64,000 nt of DNA, from assembly GCF_000282455.1 (NCBI RefSeq), contig NZ_AKJG01000047.1, positions 62,001 to 126,000 on the forward strand. Reading direction: 5' to 3'. Positions 36,826-45,546 of this stretch are shown one piece after another. How positions within the stretch are numbered: the stretch's first letter is position 1; the number at the start of each line of letters is the position of its first letter. This DNA comes from Pseudomonas sp. GM74. Lineage in GTDB: Bacteria > Pseudomonadota > Gammaproteobacteria > Pseudomonadales > Pseudomonadaceae. The position numbers and the translations under genes are program-made. Under the pieces are notes generated by a model. That model was not told where the DNA came from and searched no databases. It was given only the letters and a program-made list of their open reading frames with translations.

Positions 36826-37329
36826 ATGATTCGTACGATGCTGTATGCCACTGACCTTGGCCTGTACGCGCCCGTGGTGATGCAGCATGCCCTGGAACTG
36901 GCCAGGACCTTCAATGCCGGTTTGTATGTCGTGCATGCGGTTGAACCCATGGGGTTGTTTGCCGAATCGGTGCTGCAAAGTTATCTCGATGAACAGGCGC
37001 TGAGCGAGTTTCACAGCCAGGGCCTGAATACGGTGATCGCCAGTATCGAGCAGCGGGTGCTCGACAGTTTTCGTGAGGAATTGGGGGATGAAGGGGAGCA
37101 CGACCTGGAGCGGATTCAAGCAGTACGGGTGCTGCAGGGCGATCCATCGCAGGTGATTCTGGACCAGGCGCAGAAACTCTCCGTGGATTTGTTGATCGTA
37201 GGTAGTCACAGCCACGGCGCCGGTGCGGAAACGCCTCTGGGGCGAACCGCCGCCCGTGTGTTGCAACTGTCCACGGTGCCGGTCTATCTGGTGCCGCTGG
37301 TGCAACGTCGTCGTCAAGGGGACCGCTAG
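36826..37329 (+). CDS. Universal stress protein (UspA family)
   Basis: A 167-residue single-domain Usp. It begins MIRTMLYATDLGLYAP and carries the ATP-binding signature VGSHSHGAG followed by LGRTAARVLQLSTVPV. Usp proteins bind ATP and help survival under stress or stationary phase. GAGGAG lies just upstream. It is followed by cysB; this pairing is common in Pseudomonas, but no functional link is shown. Confidence 0.93.
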   Translation: MIRTMLYATDLGLYAPVVMQHALELARTFNAGLYVVHAVEPMGLFAESVLQSYLDEQALSEFHSQGLNTVIASIEQRVLDSFREELGDEGEHDLERIQAVRVLQGDPSQVILDQAQKLSVDLLIVGSHSHGAGAETPLGRTAARVLQLSTVPVYLVPLVQRRRQGDR

Positions 37330-37433
37330 GACACGAATAATGGCAATTTGATAAAAAAGTTCTAGATTTATTCTTCGAGCCATTAATATAGTTATATATC
37401 GTCGCTGATGCCCGTGGCGTCTACCTGCTTTGA

Positions 37434-38417
<984 letters not shown>

Positions 38418-38432
38418 CAGCGTTTCTGCCGG

Positions 38433-38915
38433 TCAAACCACCTCGGTGACAGCGAACTGTTGCCGAGCGCCCGCCACCATGATCTCCACCTCGTCACCCT
38501 CGAACTTGCCCAGCAGGCTTTTGCCCAGCGGTGAGCGCGGGGTGATGACGGTAATCAGTTGCCCCACCAGATCGACCTTCAGGCCGGCTGCATCGGGGGC
38601 CAGAAACAGCCATTGTTCGCGCCCCTTCTCGTCCTCGAGCCCGAGCAGCGCACCCACTTCGATGCCCCGCCGATCGTCATACGGGCGCAGAGTCAGGTTC
38701 TGGCAGAGGCTCAGTGACTGGCGAATTTCCTCGACCCGCCTGGCTTGCCCGGCCGCGAGATAGGACGCTTCCAGCCCCAGGGTGTCGTACTTGTTCTCGG
38801 CGATGTTTTCTTCGTGGGTCGCCGTTTCGTAGGCGGTTTGCGCGGCCCGTTCGGCGATGTCGAGATCGATCCGCAGCTTGTCGAGAATCAGTTGGTGGAC
38901 GGTTTGCTTATTCAT
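38433..38915 (-). CDS. GreA/GreB-family transcription factor-like protein
   Basis: A 160-residue protein with the Gre layout: an N-terminal helical hairpin (about 1-75) and a C-terminal FKBP-like domain (LITVITPRSPLGKSLLGKFEGDEVEI), which binds the RNA polymerase secondary channel rim. The coiled-coil tip reads ATHEENIAENKYDT, acidic but not the Gre signature D-ENAEY, so transcript cleavage activity is doubtful. It is a third Gre-type protein (greB is at 25386). Its ATG begins two bases after the upstream gene's stop. Confidence 0.82.
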   Translation of the reverse strand: MNKQTVHQLILDKLRIDLDIAERAAQTAYETATHEENIAENKYDTLGLEASYLAAGQARRVEEIRQSLSLCQNLTLRPYDDRRGIEVGALLGLEDEKGREQWLFLAPDAAGLKVDLVGQLITVITPRSPLGKSLLGKFEGDEVEIMVAGARQQFAVTEVV

Positions 38916-38917
38916 GA

Positions 38918-39328
38918 TCAATCGCAGAATTGCAGGACGTTGGCGCGGCTTTTTTCGCTGGGTGCAGTCCGGTCCTGTTGCAGCCAGAACTGACAGCTTG
39001 GGTTGGCCAGGTTGCGACTGCTGCTGCGCGCCTGATCGAGCCGTTGCTGCTGCTCGTTCTTGCGCAGGTTTTCTTCATATTGCTCGAACAGTGGGCTCTG
39101 TGGCGCAATGCTCGGTATCGGTTGAGCCTCCATCGGCGGTTTGGCCAGTTGCTCCACTGCTGCCGCCACGGGTGCCAGTTGTTCGCTGAAAAGCAGGCGC
39201 GAAGCGAGCCAGCAGGTCAGCACAATGGCAATGAACCCCAGCCACATGCCGAGGGCGATGCTGCCGGTCAGTTGCAGGGCGTTGAGGCTGATCGGGAAGG
39301 ATCGGCGCTGAGTGGGGCGGTGGGGCAT
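38918..39328 (-). CDS. Single-pass membrane protein of unknown function
   Basis: A 136-residue protein: basic N-terminus, one membrane helix (about 20-47, IALGMWLGFIAIVLTCWLAS), a proline-rich stretch and a charged coiled-coil-like segment (EQYEENLRKNEQQQRLDQAR), with two late Cys residues. GGAGGC precedes the ATG. It is tightly coupled to the Gre-like gene (2 bp apart), so the two are co-transcribed. I do not recognise the family. Confidence 0.75.
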   Translation of the reverse strand: MPHRPTQRRSFPISLNALQLTGSIALGMWLGFIAIVLTCWLASRLLFSEQLAPVAAAVEQLAKPPMEAQPIPSIAPQSPLFEQYEENLRKNEQQQRLDQARSSSRNLANPSCQFWLQQDRTAPSEKSRANVLQFCD

Positions 39329-39452
39329 GGTTGCCTCCTGGCGAAAGGTCACTGGCGAGTGGCGATTGTCGCATGAAGAATAATCGCCGTCGGCTCTTCT
39401 GCACGGGGTAATTTATGCGGACAATCGGCGCCTTTGCCAACGGGAGCCTGCA

Positions 39453-40595
39453 ATGCCTGAAATGAAAACCCGCTGGGATATTTTTTGCACCGTGGTCGAC
39501 AACTTCGGCGACATCGGCGTGACCTGGCGACTGGCCCGGCAACTGGTGGCCGAACATGGGCTGGCGGTGCGTCTATGGGTCGATGACCTGCGAGCGTTCG
39601 AGCGTTTGTGCCCGGAAATCGACATCCACGCCGGGCAGCAGTGGCAGCACGATGTCGAAGTGCGCCAATGGCCCGCCGAGTGGCAGCCGACCGAAGCTGC
39701 CGATGTGGTGATTGCTGCATTTGCCTGCCAATTGCCTGGCGCCTATATGGAGGCCATGGCCGAGCGCGAGAAGCCACCGCTATGGATGAACCTGGATTAC
39801 CTGAGCGCCGAGGACTGGGTGACCGGCTGTCACGGCTTGCCCTCGGTGAAGTACAAAAGCGTACAGAAGTTCTTTTTCTTCCCGGGTTTCCAGAAGGGCA
39901 CTGGCGGATTGTTGCGTGAGCGCGGGTTGCTTGAGCGTCGTCGGCAATTTCAGCAGGACCCGCAAGCTCAAAGCGAATTCCTGCACGGTTTAGGGATTGA
40001 TCCTGCACCCGGTGCACAGTTGATCTCATTGTTTGCCTATGAAAACACCGGGCTGGCCAGTTGGCTCGATGCGATGGCTGGAGATTCGACGGCCACTCAT
40101 CTGCTGGTGCCGGAAGGGCGGATTCTCGGCGATGTCGAGCGCTGGCTCGGTGTGCAAGGTTTGGCGGCCGGTGCCGTGCATGTGCGTGATACCTTGACCG
40201 TGCAAGTGCTGCCATTCGTCCGCCAGGACCAATACGACCGGTTGCTGTGGTGCTGCGATTTCAATGCCGTGCGCGGCGAAGACTCCTTTGTCCGCGCCCA
40301 ATGGGCCGGCCGGCCATTTCTCTGGCACATCTACCGGCAGGAGGAAGACATCCACCTGGACAAGCTGGAAGCCTTCCTCGAAATCTATGTGAAGGGGTTA
40401 TCTGCGCCTGCGCGGGAGGCGATCAGCGGTCTCTGGCGGGCGTGGAACGCTGGTGAAAAAATAGCCGACCACTGGCAATTCACCCGTAAACACTGGCCAG
40501 AGCTGGAAAAACACGCCGAGGCGTGGTGTCAGGAACAGGCCTTGCAGGCCGATCTTGCCACGGCGCTGGTACAGTTTTATGGAAATTGGATATGA
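39453..40595 (+). CDS. earP: EarP, protein-arginine rhamnosyltransferase for elongation factor P
   Basis: A 380-residue DUF2331/EarP protein, a GT-B inverting glycosyltransferase that adds rhamnose from dTDP-beta-L-rhamnose to Arg32 of EF-P. Recognisable parts are the N-terminal VVDNFGDIGVTWRLARQL, with the Asp residues (16 and 20) that bind acceptor or act as base, and the C-terminal donor-site region GEDSFVRAQWAG followed by FLWHIYRQEEDIH. The gene sits 48 bp before efp, the diagnostic arrangement. CGGGAG precedes the ATG. Confidence 0.96.
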   Translation: MPEMKTRWDIFCTVVDNFGDIGVTWRLARQLVAEHGLAVRLWVDDLRAFERLCPEIDIHAGQQWQHDVEVRQWPAEWQPTEAADVVIAAFACQLPGAYMEAMAEREKPPLWMNLDYLSAEDWVTGCHGLPSVKYKSVQKFFFFPGFQKGTGGLLRERGLLERRRQFQQDPQAQSEFLHGLGIDPAPGAQLISLFAYENTGLASWLDAMAGDSTATHLLVPEGRILGDVERWLGVQGLAAGAVHVRDTLTVQVLPFVRQDQYDRLLWCCDFNAVRGEDSFVRAQWAGRPFLWHIYRQEEDIHLDKLEAFLEIYVKGLSAPAREAISGLWRAWNAGEKIADHWQFTRKHWPELEKHAEAWCQEQALQADLATALVQFYGNWI

Positions 40596-40643
40596 TACGC
40601 GGCCTAGATTTTTGTAAATCCCATCCAAATTCGGATATTCGCA

Positions 40644-41213
40644 ATGAAAACTGGTAAAGAACTGAAACCCGGGACCGTGATTCGTCTCGAAAACGATCCT
40701 TGGCTGGTTCAGAAAGCTGAATTCACCAAATCCGGTCGTAACAGCGCGATCATGAAAACCAAGCTGAAGAACCTGCTGACCGGTTACAAGACCGAGATCG
40801 TTTACAGCGCCGACGACAAACTGGACGACGTAATCCTCGACCGCAAAGAAGCGACCCTGTCCTTCATCAGCGGCGACACCTACACGTTCATGGACACCAC
40901 CGACTACACCATGTACGAGCTGAACGCTGAAGACATCGAAGCCGTTCTGCCTTTCGTTGAAGAAGGCATGACCGATGTTTGCGAAGCGATCTTCTTCGAA
41001 GAGCGTCTGGTTTCCGTAGAGCTGCCGACCACCATCGTGCGTCAGGTTGACTACACCGAAGGTTCCGCTCGCGGCGACACTTCCGGCAAGGTAATGAAGC
41101 CTGCCAAACTGAAGAACGGTACCGAGCTGTCGGTTGCTGACTTCATCGAAATCGGCGACATGATCGAGATCGATACCCGCGAAGGCGGTTCCTACAAAGG
41201 CCGTGCCAAATAA
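40644..41213 (+). CDS. efp: Elongation factor P, Arg32 (rhamnosylated) type
   Basis: A 189-residue EF-P with KOW-like, OB and C-terminal domains. The tip of domain I reads KSGRNSA with Arg at position 32, the residue modified by EarP; Lys-type EF-Ps have Lys at the equivalent tip. It rescues ribosomes stalled on polyproline. Synonymous codons are biased to those of highly expressed genes (for example AAA/AAG Lys, CGT Arg, CTG Leu). A strong terminator follows. Confidence 0.97.
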   Translation: MKTGKELKPGTVIRLENDPWLVQKAEFTKSGRNSAIMKTKLKNLLTGYKTEIVYSADDKLDDVILDRKEATLSFISGDTYTFMDTTDYTMYELNAEDIEAVLPFVEEGMTDVCEAIFFEERLVSVELPTTIVRQVDYTEGSARGDTSGKVMKPAKLKNGTELSVADFIEIGDMIEIDTREGGSYKGRAK

Positions 41214-41232
41214 GCACAGCTTCAGGAATGAA

Positions 41233-41261
41233 AAAGCCCGACCATTGAGTCGGGCTTTTTT
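41233..41261 (+). terminator. Terminator of efp
   Basis: Stem AAGCCCGAC/GTCGGGCTT with loop CATTGA-like, then six T. Confidence 0.93.
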
Positions 41262-41289
41262 GTGCCTTTCAGAATCTGCGTTGAACCCC

Positions 41290-41379
41290 TGTGGGAGCGG
41301 GCTTGCTCGCGAAGGCGTCTTCATATTCGATATTTATGTCGACTGACAGTCCGCTTTTGCGAGCAAGCCCGCTCCCACA
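41290..41379. repeat. REPIN: inverted pair of REP elements
   Basis: Full arms at both ends with a spacer containing AT-rich sequence; located between efp and the esterase, 4 bp beyond the esterase stop. Confidence 0.93.
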
Positions 41380-41382
41380 GTT

Positions 41383-42396
41383 TTATTTCAGGTGTTCCTT
41401 GAGCTCTTGCGAGGCCTGTAGCATCGCCGAACGTACCGCCGGCACCTGGCTCACCACGTTGAGCAAACCGTAGTCGTGGATCAGGCCGTTGTAGCGAACC
41501 GAGGTCACCGGCACACCGGCCTCGTCCAGTTTGCGGGCATAGGCTTCGCCTTCGTCGCGCAACACGTCGGCTCCGGCGGTCTGCACCAGCGCTGGAGGCA
41601 GTCCTTTCAACTGGACGGTGGTCGCGCGCAGTGGTGAGGCGTAGATCTCGTTCCGCTGATTGGCGTCGGTGGTGTAGTTGTCCCAGAACCACTTCATCAT
41701 GTTTTTGGTGAGGAAGTGCCCCTCGGCAAACTGGTTGTAGGACGCTGTTTCGAAGTTGGCATCCGTCACCGGCCACAGCAGCATCTGGAACCTGATCGCC
41801 GGCGTGCCCTTGTCCTTGGCCATCAGCGCAACCACCGCCGCCATGTTGCCGCCGACGCTGTTGCCGGCTACCGCCAGGCGATGGCCATCGACGTTGATCT
41901 CTTTGCCGTGCTCGGCCACCCATCGGGTTGCGGCGTAAGCCTGGTTGATCGCCACCGGGTAATGGGCTTCCGGCGACGGCGTGTAGTTCACGAATACGGC
42001 CGCGGCACCCGAGCCCGTCACCAGGTCTCGAACAAGGCGCTCGTGGGTCGGGAAGTCCCCCAGCACCCAGCCACCGCCGTGGAAAAACATGAACACCGGT
42101 AGCTCGCCCTTGACCCCGGCCGGCCGGACGATGGTCAGGCTGATCGGTTGGCCGTCGACTTGAATGGTCTTCTGGCTGACGTCTGCTTTTGGCAGCGTCA
42201 ACTTGACCCCGGCCTGCGCGCCCACCAGCACGGCGCGGGCCTCGGCGGGCGTCAGTTGCTCCATCGGTTTGCCGGCACCGGCATTCAGCACATCGAGGAA
42301 CGCCTGGGTGTTGTGTTCAACCCCGTTACCTGCGAAGGCGTTGCTGATGGACAAGGCGAGAAGGGTACCGGTCAAGACTTTGCTGAAAGTGTTCAT
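41383..42396 (-). CDS. Secreted alpha/beta hydrolase, hormone-sensitive-lipase-like esterase
   Basis: A 337-residue protein with a signal peptide (LLALSISNAFAG). HGGGW marks the oxyanion loop of the HSL family, the nucleophile elbow is GNSVGGNMAA, and C-terminal Asp (AGADVLRDE) and His (GLIHDYG) complete the triad. HSL-type enzymes hydrolyse short to medium acyl esters. It lies 34 bp downstream of ohr on the same strand and may be co-transcribed, but no link to peroxide metabolism is shown. Confidence 0.87.
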   Translation of the reverse strand: MNTFSKVLTGTLLALSISNAFAGNGVEHNTQAFLDVLNAGAGKPMEQLTPAEARAVLVGAQAGVKLTLPKADVSQKTIQVDGQPISLTIVRPAGVKGELPVFMFFHGGGWVLGDFPTHERLVRDLVTGSGAAAVFVNYTPSPEAHYPVAINQAYAATRWVAEHGKEINVDGHRLAVAGNSVGGNMAAVVALMAKDKGTPAIRFQMLLWPVTDANFETASYNQFAEGHFLTKNMMKWFWDNYTTDANQRNEIYASPLRATTVQLKGLPPALVQTAGADVLRDEGEAYARKLDEAGVPVTSVRYNGLIHDYGLLNVVSQVPAVRSAMLQASQELKEHLK

Positions 42397-42430
42397 GTTC
42401 GTTTCCTGTTCGGGCCTGGATAGTCAGCGT

Positions 42431-42850
42431 TTAGACGGTTACGTGCAGACGCACATCGACGTTGCCACGGGTTGCGTTGGAGTACGGGCAGACCTGGTGG
42501 GCCGCATCGACCAGTGCTTGTGCATCGGCTTGTTCAAGACCCGGCAGACTGATGTGCAGGTCGATGTCCAGACCGAAGCCGCCGGGGATCTGGCCAATGC
42601 CGACGTGGGCGGTGATCGATGCATCGCTCGGGATGCTGCGCTTGGTCTGGCTTGCCACGAACTTCAGGGCGCCGATGAAGCAGGCGGAGTAGCCGGCGGC
42701 GAACAGTTGCTCAGGGTTGGTGGCTGCGCCGCCGGCACCGCCGAGTTCTTTCGGCGTGGCGAGCTTGACGTCGAGGATGTTGTCGCTGGAAACCGCACGA
42801 CCGTCACGGCCACCGGTGGAAGTTGCGATTGCGGTGTAGAGAGTTTGCAT
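42431..42850 (-). CDS. ohr: Ohr, organic hydroperoxide resistance protein
   Basis: A 139-residue Ohr/OsmC-family peroxidase with the two active-site Cys residues: Cys57 in GYSACFIGAL and Cys121 in HQVCPYSNATRGN. It reduces organic and lipid hydroperoxides using lipoylated partners. The repressor gene ohrR lies about 350 bp upstream on the same strand, past a REPIN. GCGCTAA repeats just upstream of the start are candidate OhrR sites. Confidence 0.96.
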   Translation of the reverse strand: MQTLYTAIATSTGGRDGRAVSSDNILDVKLATPKELGGAGGAATNPEQLFAAGYSACFIGALKFVASQTKRSIPSDASITAHVGIGQIPGGFGLDIDLHISLPGLEQADAQALVDAAHQVCPYSNATRGNVDVRLHVTV

Positions 42851-42878
42851 GGTGAAAGCCTCGTTCAGGGTTTGTTTT

Positions 42879-42940
42879 GCGCTAAATGTTTGCGCGCTAA
42901 GTAAGTGCGAAATAAATGTATCGCGCTAATGTTTAGTACG
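42879..42940 (-). promoter_or_regulatory. Candidate OhrR operator region of ohr
   Basis: Three direct copies of GCGCTAA (42879, 42894, 42923), the second and third extended to CGCGCTAA. The last is followed by TTTAGTACGC, giving an imperfect inverted repeat (CGCGCTAA / TTAGTACGC). The block lies 29-90 bp before the ohr ATG. OhrR binding is inference from position and from known autoregulated ohr promoters. Confidence 0.5.
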
Positions 42941-43088
42941 CAAGATAAATTTTGAAAAAAGTTTGAAAACGGGGGGCGGACGAAGGCTTGTATGTGACTG
43001 GAGGTGTCGAGATAGAGCTATTCAGGCGGGATTTTCAGCAGAGATTTTTTGAGGGTGAACCGGATCTTTCAGGACACCCTAAGGCAAA

Positions 43089-43178
43089 TGTGGGAGCGGG
43101 CTTGCTCGCGAAGAGGGAGTGTCAGGCAATATCACTATCGACTGACACTCCCTCTTCGCGAGCAAGCCCGCTCCCACA
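43089..43178. repeat. REPIN with perfect 37-bp arms
   Basis: The arms 43089-43125 and 43142-43178 are exact reverse complements over 37 bases, enclosing a 16-base loop. The identity extends 12 bases beyond the usual REP core, to GAGGGAGTGTCAG/CTGACACTCCCTC. Confidence 0.97.
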
Positions 43179-43199
43179 AGGATGGTGGTGGATTGGAGG

Positions 43200-43661
43200 C
43201 TAGAGGCTGTCTTGCAGGTGACGACGCAACTCCTGCAGCTCCGCTTGCAGCTTTTGCAGGCGCTCCACGGTCATCCCGCTGGCGCCGAGGATGCACTGGG
43301 GAACATCTCGGGCCTTGTCGCGCAACGCCTGGCCCTGTTCGGTGAGTTCGACGATCACCACCCGCTCGTCCTCGCGGCTGCGGGTACGGCTGAGCAGGCC
43401 TTCGGCTTCCAGGCGCTTGAGCAGTGGCGTCAACGAGCCTGGATCGGTCAGCAACCGCGTGCTGATTTCACCTACGGTCAAACCGTCCCTTTCCCACAAC
43501 ACCATCATCGCCAGGTATTGCGGGTAGGTCAGGCCCAGCGCTTGCAGCAAGGGTTTGTAGACCTTGGTCATCATCAGCGAAGTGGAATGCAGGGCGAAAC
43601 AGGCCTGATTGTCCAGCAGCAGGTTGTCGCAGTTGTCCGGGGTGTTGCGCTCGGTGGTCAT
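43200..43661 (-). CDS. ohrR: OhrR, MarR-family organic-hydroperoxide sensor
   Basis: A 153-residue MarR regulator. The winged helix lies at about 50-110 (LTPLLKRLEAEGLLSRTRSREDER). Cys21 in DNQACFALH is the peroxide-sensing Cys, and Cys123 (VPQCILG) is placed to form the disulfide partner, so this is a two-Cys OhrR. Oxidation releases DNA and derepresses ohr. The paralogue OspR is encoded at 58919. Confidence 0.92.
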   Translation of the reverse strand: MTTERNTPDNCDNLLLDNQACFALHSTSLMMTKVYKPLLQALGLTYPQYLAMMVLWERDGLTVGEISTRLLTDPGSLTPLLKRLEAEGLLSRTRSREDERVVIVELTEQGQALRDKARDVPQCILGASGMTVERLQKLQAELQELRRHLQDSL

Positions 43662-43737
43662 GTCGAAGCCTTGATCTGTGATCTCAAGAATCTAGCGGGC
43701 GAATCTTTAATGCGCCATATAATTTTGCTCAGTGCCC

Positions 43738-44685
43738 TTACAAATGGGTTTGCAGCACCAGATCCCAGGGTGGAATCGGGCTGAAGCGGGTTTTCAGGTA
43801 CTCCAGCAACAAGCGACTGCGGGAGTTGGGTTGCTGTTCCAGGCGCAAGGCATAGATGCCGGCGCTTTCCGGTTTCGGCAGGCCGCTGTCGCAGAACAGC
43901 GGCAGCAACTCACCCCGCAACAGGTACTCGCTGACCAGCCAGGTCGGCAGATGCGCGATACCCAGTCCGGCCAATGCGCCGCACACCAGTGCCTCGGCAT
44001 TGTTGGCGCTCATGCGGATCCGCGCCGGCCGGTGCAACTGCATTTGCCCGTCGCGCTCGAAACGCCAGGCGAAGGGCGGGGCCAGGCCATCCCAGTCGAG
44101 TCCATCATGTTCAATCAGTTGTGGCGGCTCGGTCGGCACGCCGCGACGCCGCAAATAATCAGGGCTGGCGCAGGCGATACGCACCATGCTCGCCAGTGGC
44201 GTAGCCACCAGCCGGGTGTCGGCCAATTGCCCTGCGCGCAACACCAGATCGACCTTGCCGAGGTTCAGGCCCTGCATGTCGACGAAGCTGTCGATCAAGT
44301 GCAATTGCACATCGAGCCCGGGGTAGAGCATCAGGAAGTCGGCAATTACCGGTGCCAGGTGCCGCCGACCAAAGGCTGCCGGCGCATCGATACGAATCAG
44401 GCCTTCTGGCGCGTTGCTCAGGGACACGGCCTCGGCCCGGGCCAGGCGCAACTCGGCGACAATCCGCCGTGCGCGCTCGGCAAAGGCCAATCCCGCCGGG
44501 GTGGCGCGTACCGCATGAGTGCTGCGCAGGAACAATTGACTGCCAACCGCGCTTTCCAGGCTGTCGATACGCCGTGCCACGGCCGAAGGGGTCAGCGGAT
44601 GACGGCGCGAGGCGGCGGAAAAACTGCCGGTTTCCAGCACGTCGAGGAACAAGGCCAGTTGGTCGGTCAGTTGATTGGGGTTCAT
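43738..44685 (-). CDS. LysR-family transcriptional regulator
   Basis: A 315-residue LysR protein: N-terminal winged HTH (about 8-66, SFSAASRRHPLTPSAVARRI) and C-terminal periplasmic-binding-protein-like inducer domain. It is divergent from the TSUP transporter gene 111 bp away, so the transporter is the likeliest target besides itself. The start at 44685 gives a normal LysR length. The effector is unknown. Confidence 0.88.
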   Translation of the reverse strand: MNPNQLTDQLALFLDVLETGSFSAASRRHPLTPSAVARRIDSLESAVGSQLFLRSTHAVRATPAGLAFAERARRIVAELRLARAEAVSLSNAPEGLIRIDAPAAFGRRHLAPVIADFLMLYPGLDVQLHLIDSFVDMQGLNLGKVDLVLRAGQLADTRLVATPLASMVRIACASPDYLRRRGVPTEPPQLIEHDGLDWDGLAPPFAWRFERDGQMQLHRPARIRMSANNAEALVCGALAGLGIAHLPTWLVSEYLLRGELLPLFCDSGLPKPESAGIYALRLEQQPNSRSRLLLEYLKTRFSPIPPWDLVLQTHL

Positions 44686-44796
44686 GGCAGGTTTTTGCTT
44701 TTGCTAATTTGGCACAGCCATTGTGCGTTGCTGTGCGTTTCCGTGCCAGAGTCAACTGCGTAGGATCAAAGGCCTGATGGCGACGGGGAAAATGTT

Positions 44797-45546
44797 GTGA
44801 TCGAGTTCTTGATGTATCTGGTGTTCGGCGCTGCGTTGGGCACGCTCGGCGGGTTGTTTGGCATCGGCGGCGGCCTGATCGCCATTCCGCTGCTGGGCGT
44901 GCTGTTCGGGCTCGATCAGCAGATTGCCCAAGGCACCGCGCTGGTGATGGTGGTGCCGAACGTGATGCTGGCGCTGTGGCGCTATCATCAGCGCAACCGG
45001 ATCGAACTGCGCCACGCGCTACCGCTGGCCATCATGGGGTTCTGCTTCGCCTGGCTCGGATCGATCTGGGCGGTGGGCATTGATGCGCAAACCATGCGCA
45101 TAGGCTTTGTCGCGTTTCTAATCGCGCTGTCGGCGTACAACCTCGTTCGCATGTTCGCCGCCAGCGCTGCGCCGGCTGCGCAGATGAACTATTCATGGCC
45201 CTGGCTGGGCTTGCTTGGCGCGGCATCCGGCACGATGGGCGGGTTGTTCGGCGTGGGGGGCGCGGTGGTGGCGACGCCGGTGCTGACCAGTCTGTTCGGC
45301 ACCAGTCAGGTGGTTGCGCAGGGGCTGTCGTTGGCGCTGGCCTTGCCGAGTACGGGGGTGACGCTGGTGACTTACGCCGTGCACCATCAGGTCAGTTGGG
45401 TGATCGGCTTACCCTTGGCGGTCGGCGGGTTGATGAGCATCAGTTGGGGCGTGAAGGTTGCCCACGCATTGCCGGAGCGGATGCTGCGCGGGCTGTTTTG
45501 CGGGTTCCTGGTGTTCTGTGCAGTGATGCTCGCCTTCAAGGTTTGA
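44797..45546 (+). CDS. TSUP (TauE/SafE-family) sulfite/sulfonate-type membrane transporter
   Basis: A 249-residue, eight-helix transporter with the two TSUP repeats, each with the GGLFGIGGG-type motif (GTLGGLFGIGGGLIAIPLLG, and GTMGGLFGVGGAVVATP). The family moves organosulfur anions such as sulfite and sulfoacetate, often outwards. The start is a GTG, preceded by CGGGGAAAA. Flanked by two LysR genes, one divergent and one convergent with an 11-bp overlap. Substrate unknown. Confidence 0.88.
   Translation: MIEFLMYLVFGAALGTLGGLFGIGGGLIAIPLLGVLFGLDQQIAQGTALVMVVPNVMLALWRYHQRNRIELRHALPLAIMGFCFAWLGSIWAVGIDAQTMRIGFVAFLIALSAYNLVRMFAASAAPAAQMNYSWPWLGLLGAASGTMGGLFGVGGAVVATPVLTSLFGTSQVVAQGLSLALALPSTGVTLVTYAVHHQVSWVIGLPLAVGGLMSISWGVKVAHALPERMLRGLFCGFLVFCAVMLAFKV

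Larger units (their letters stand above)
42851..43199. other. ohr upstream region, 349 bp
   Basis: Holds the candidate OhrR sites (42879-42940), an AT-rich tract (42941-42975), and the perfect REPIN at 43089-43178 just after the ohrR stop. No gene is supported. Confidence 0.6.
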
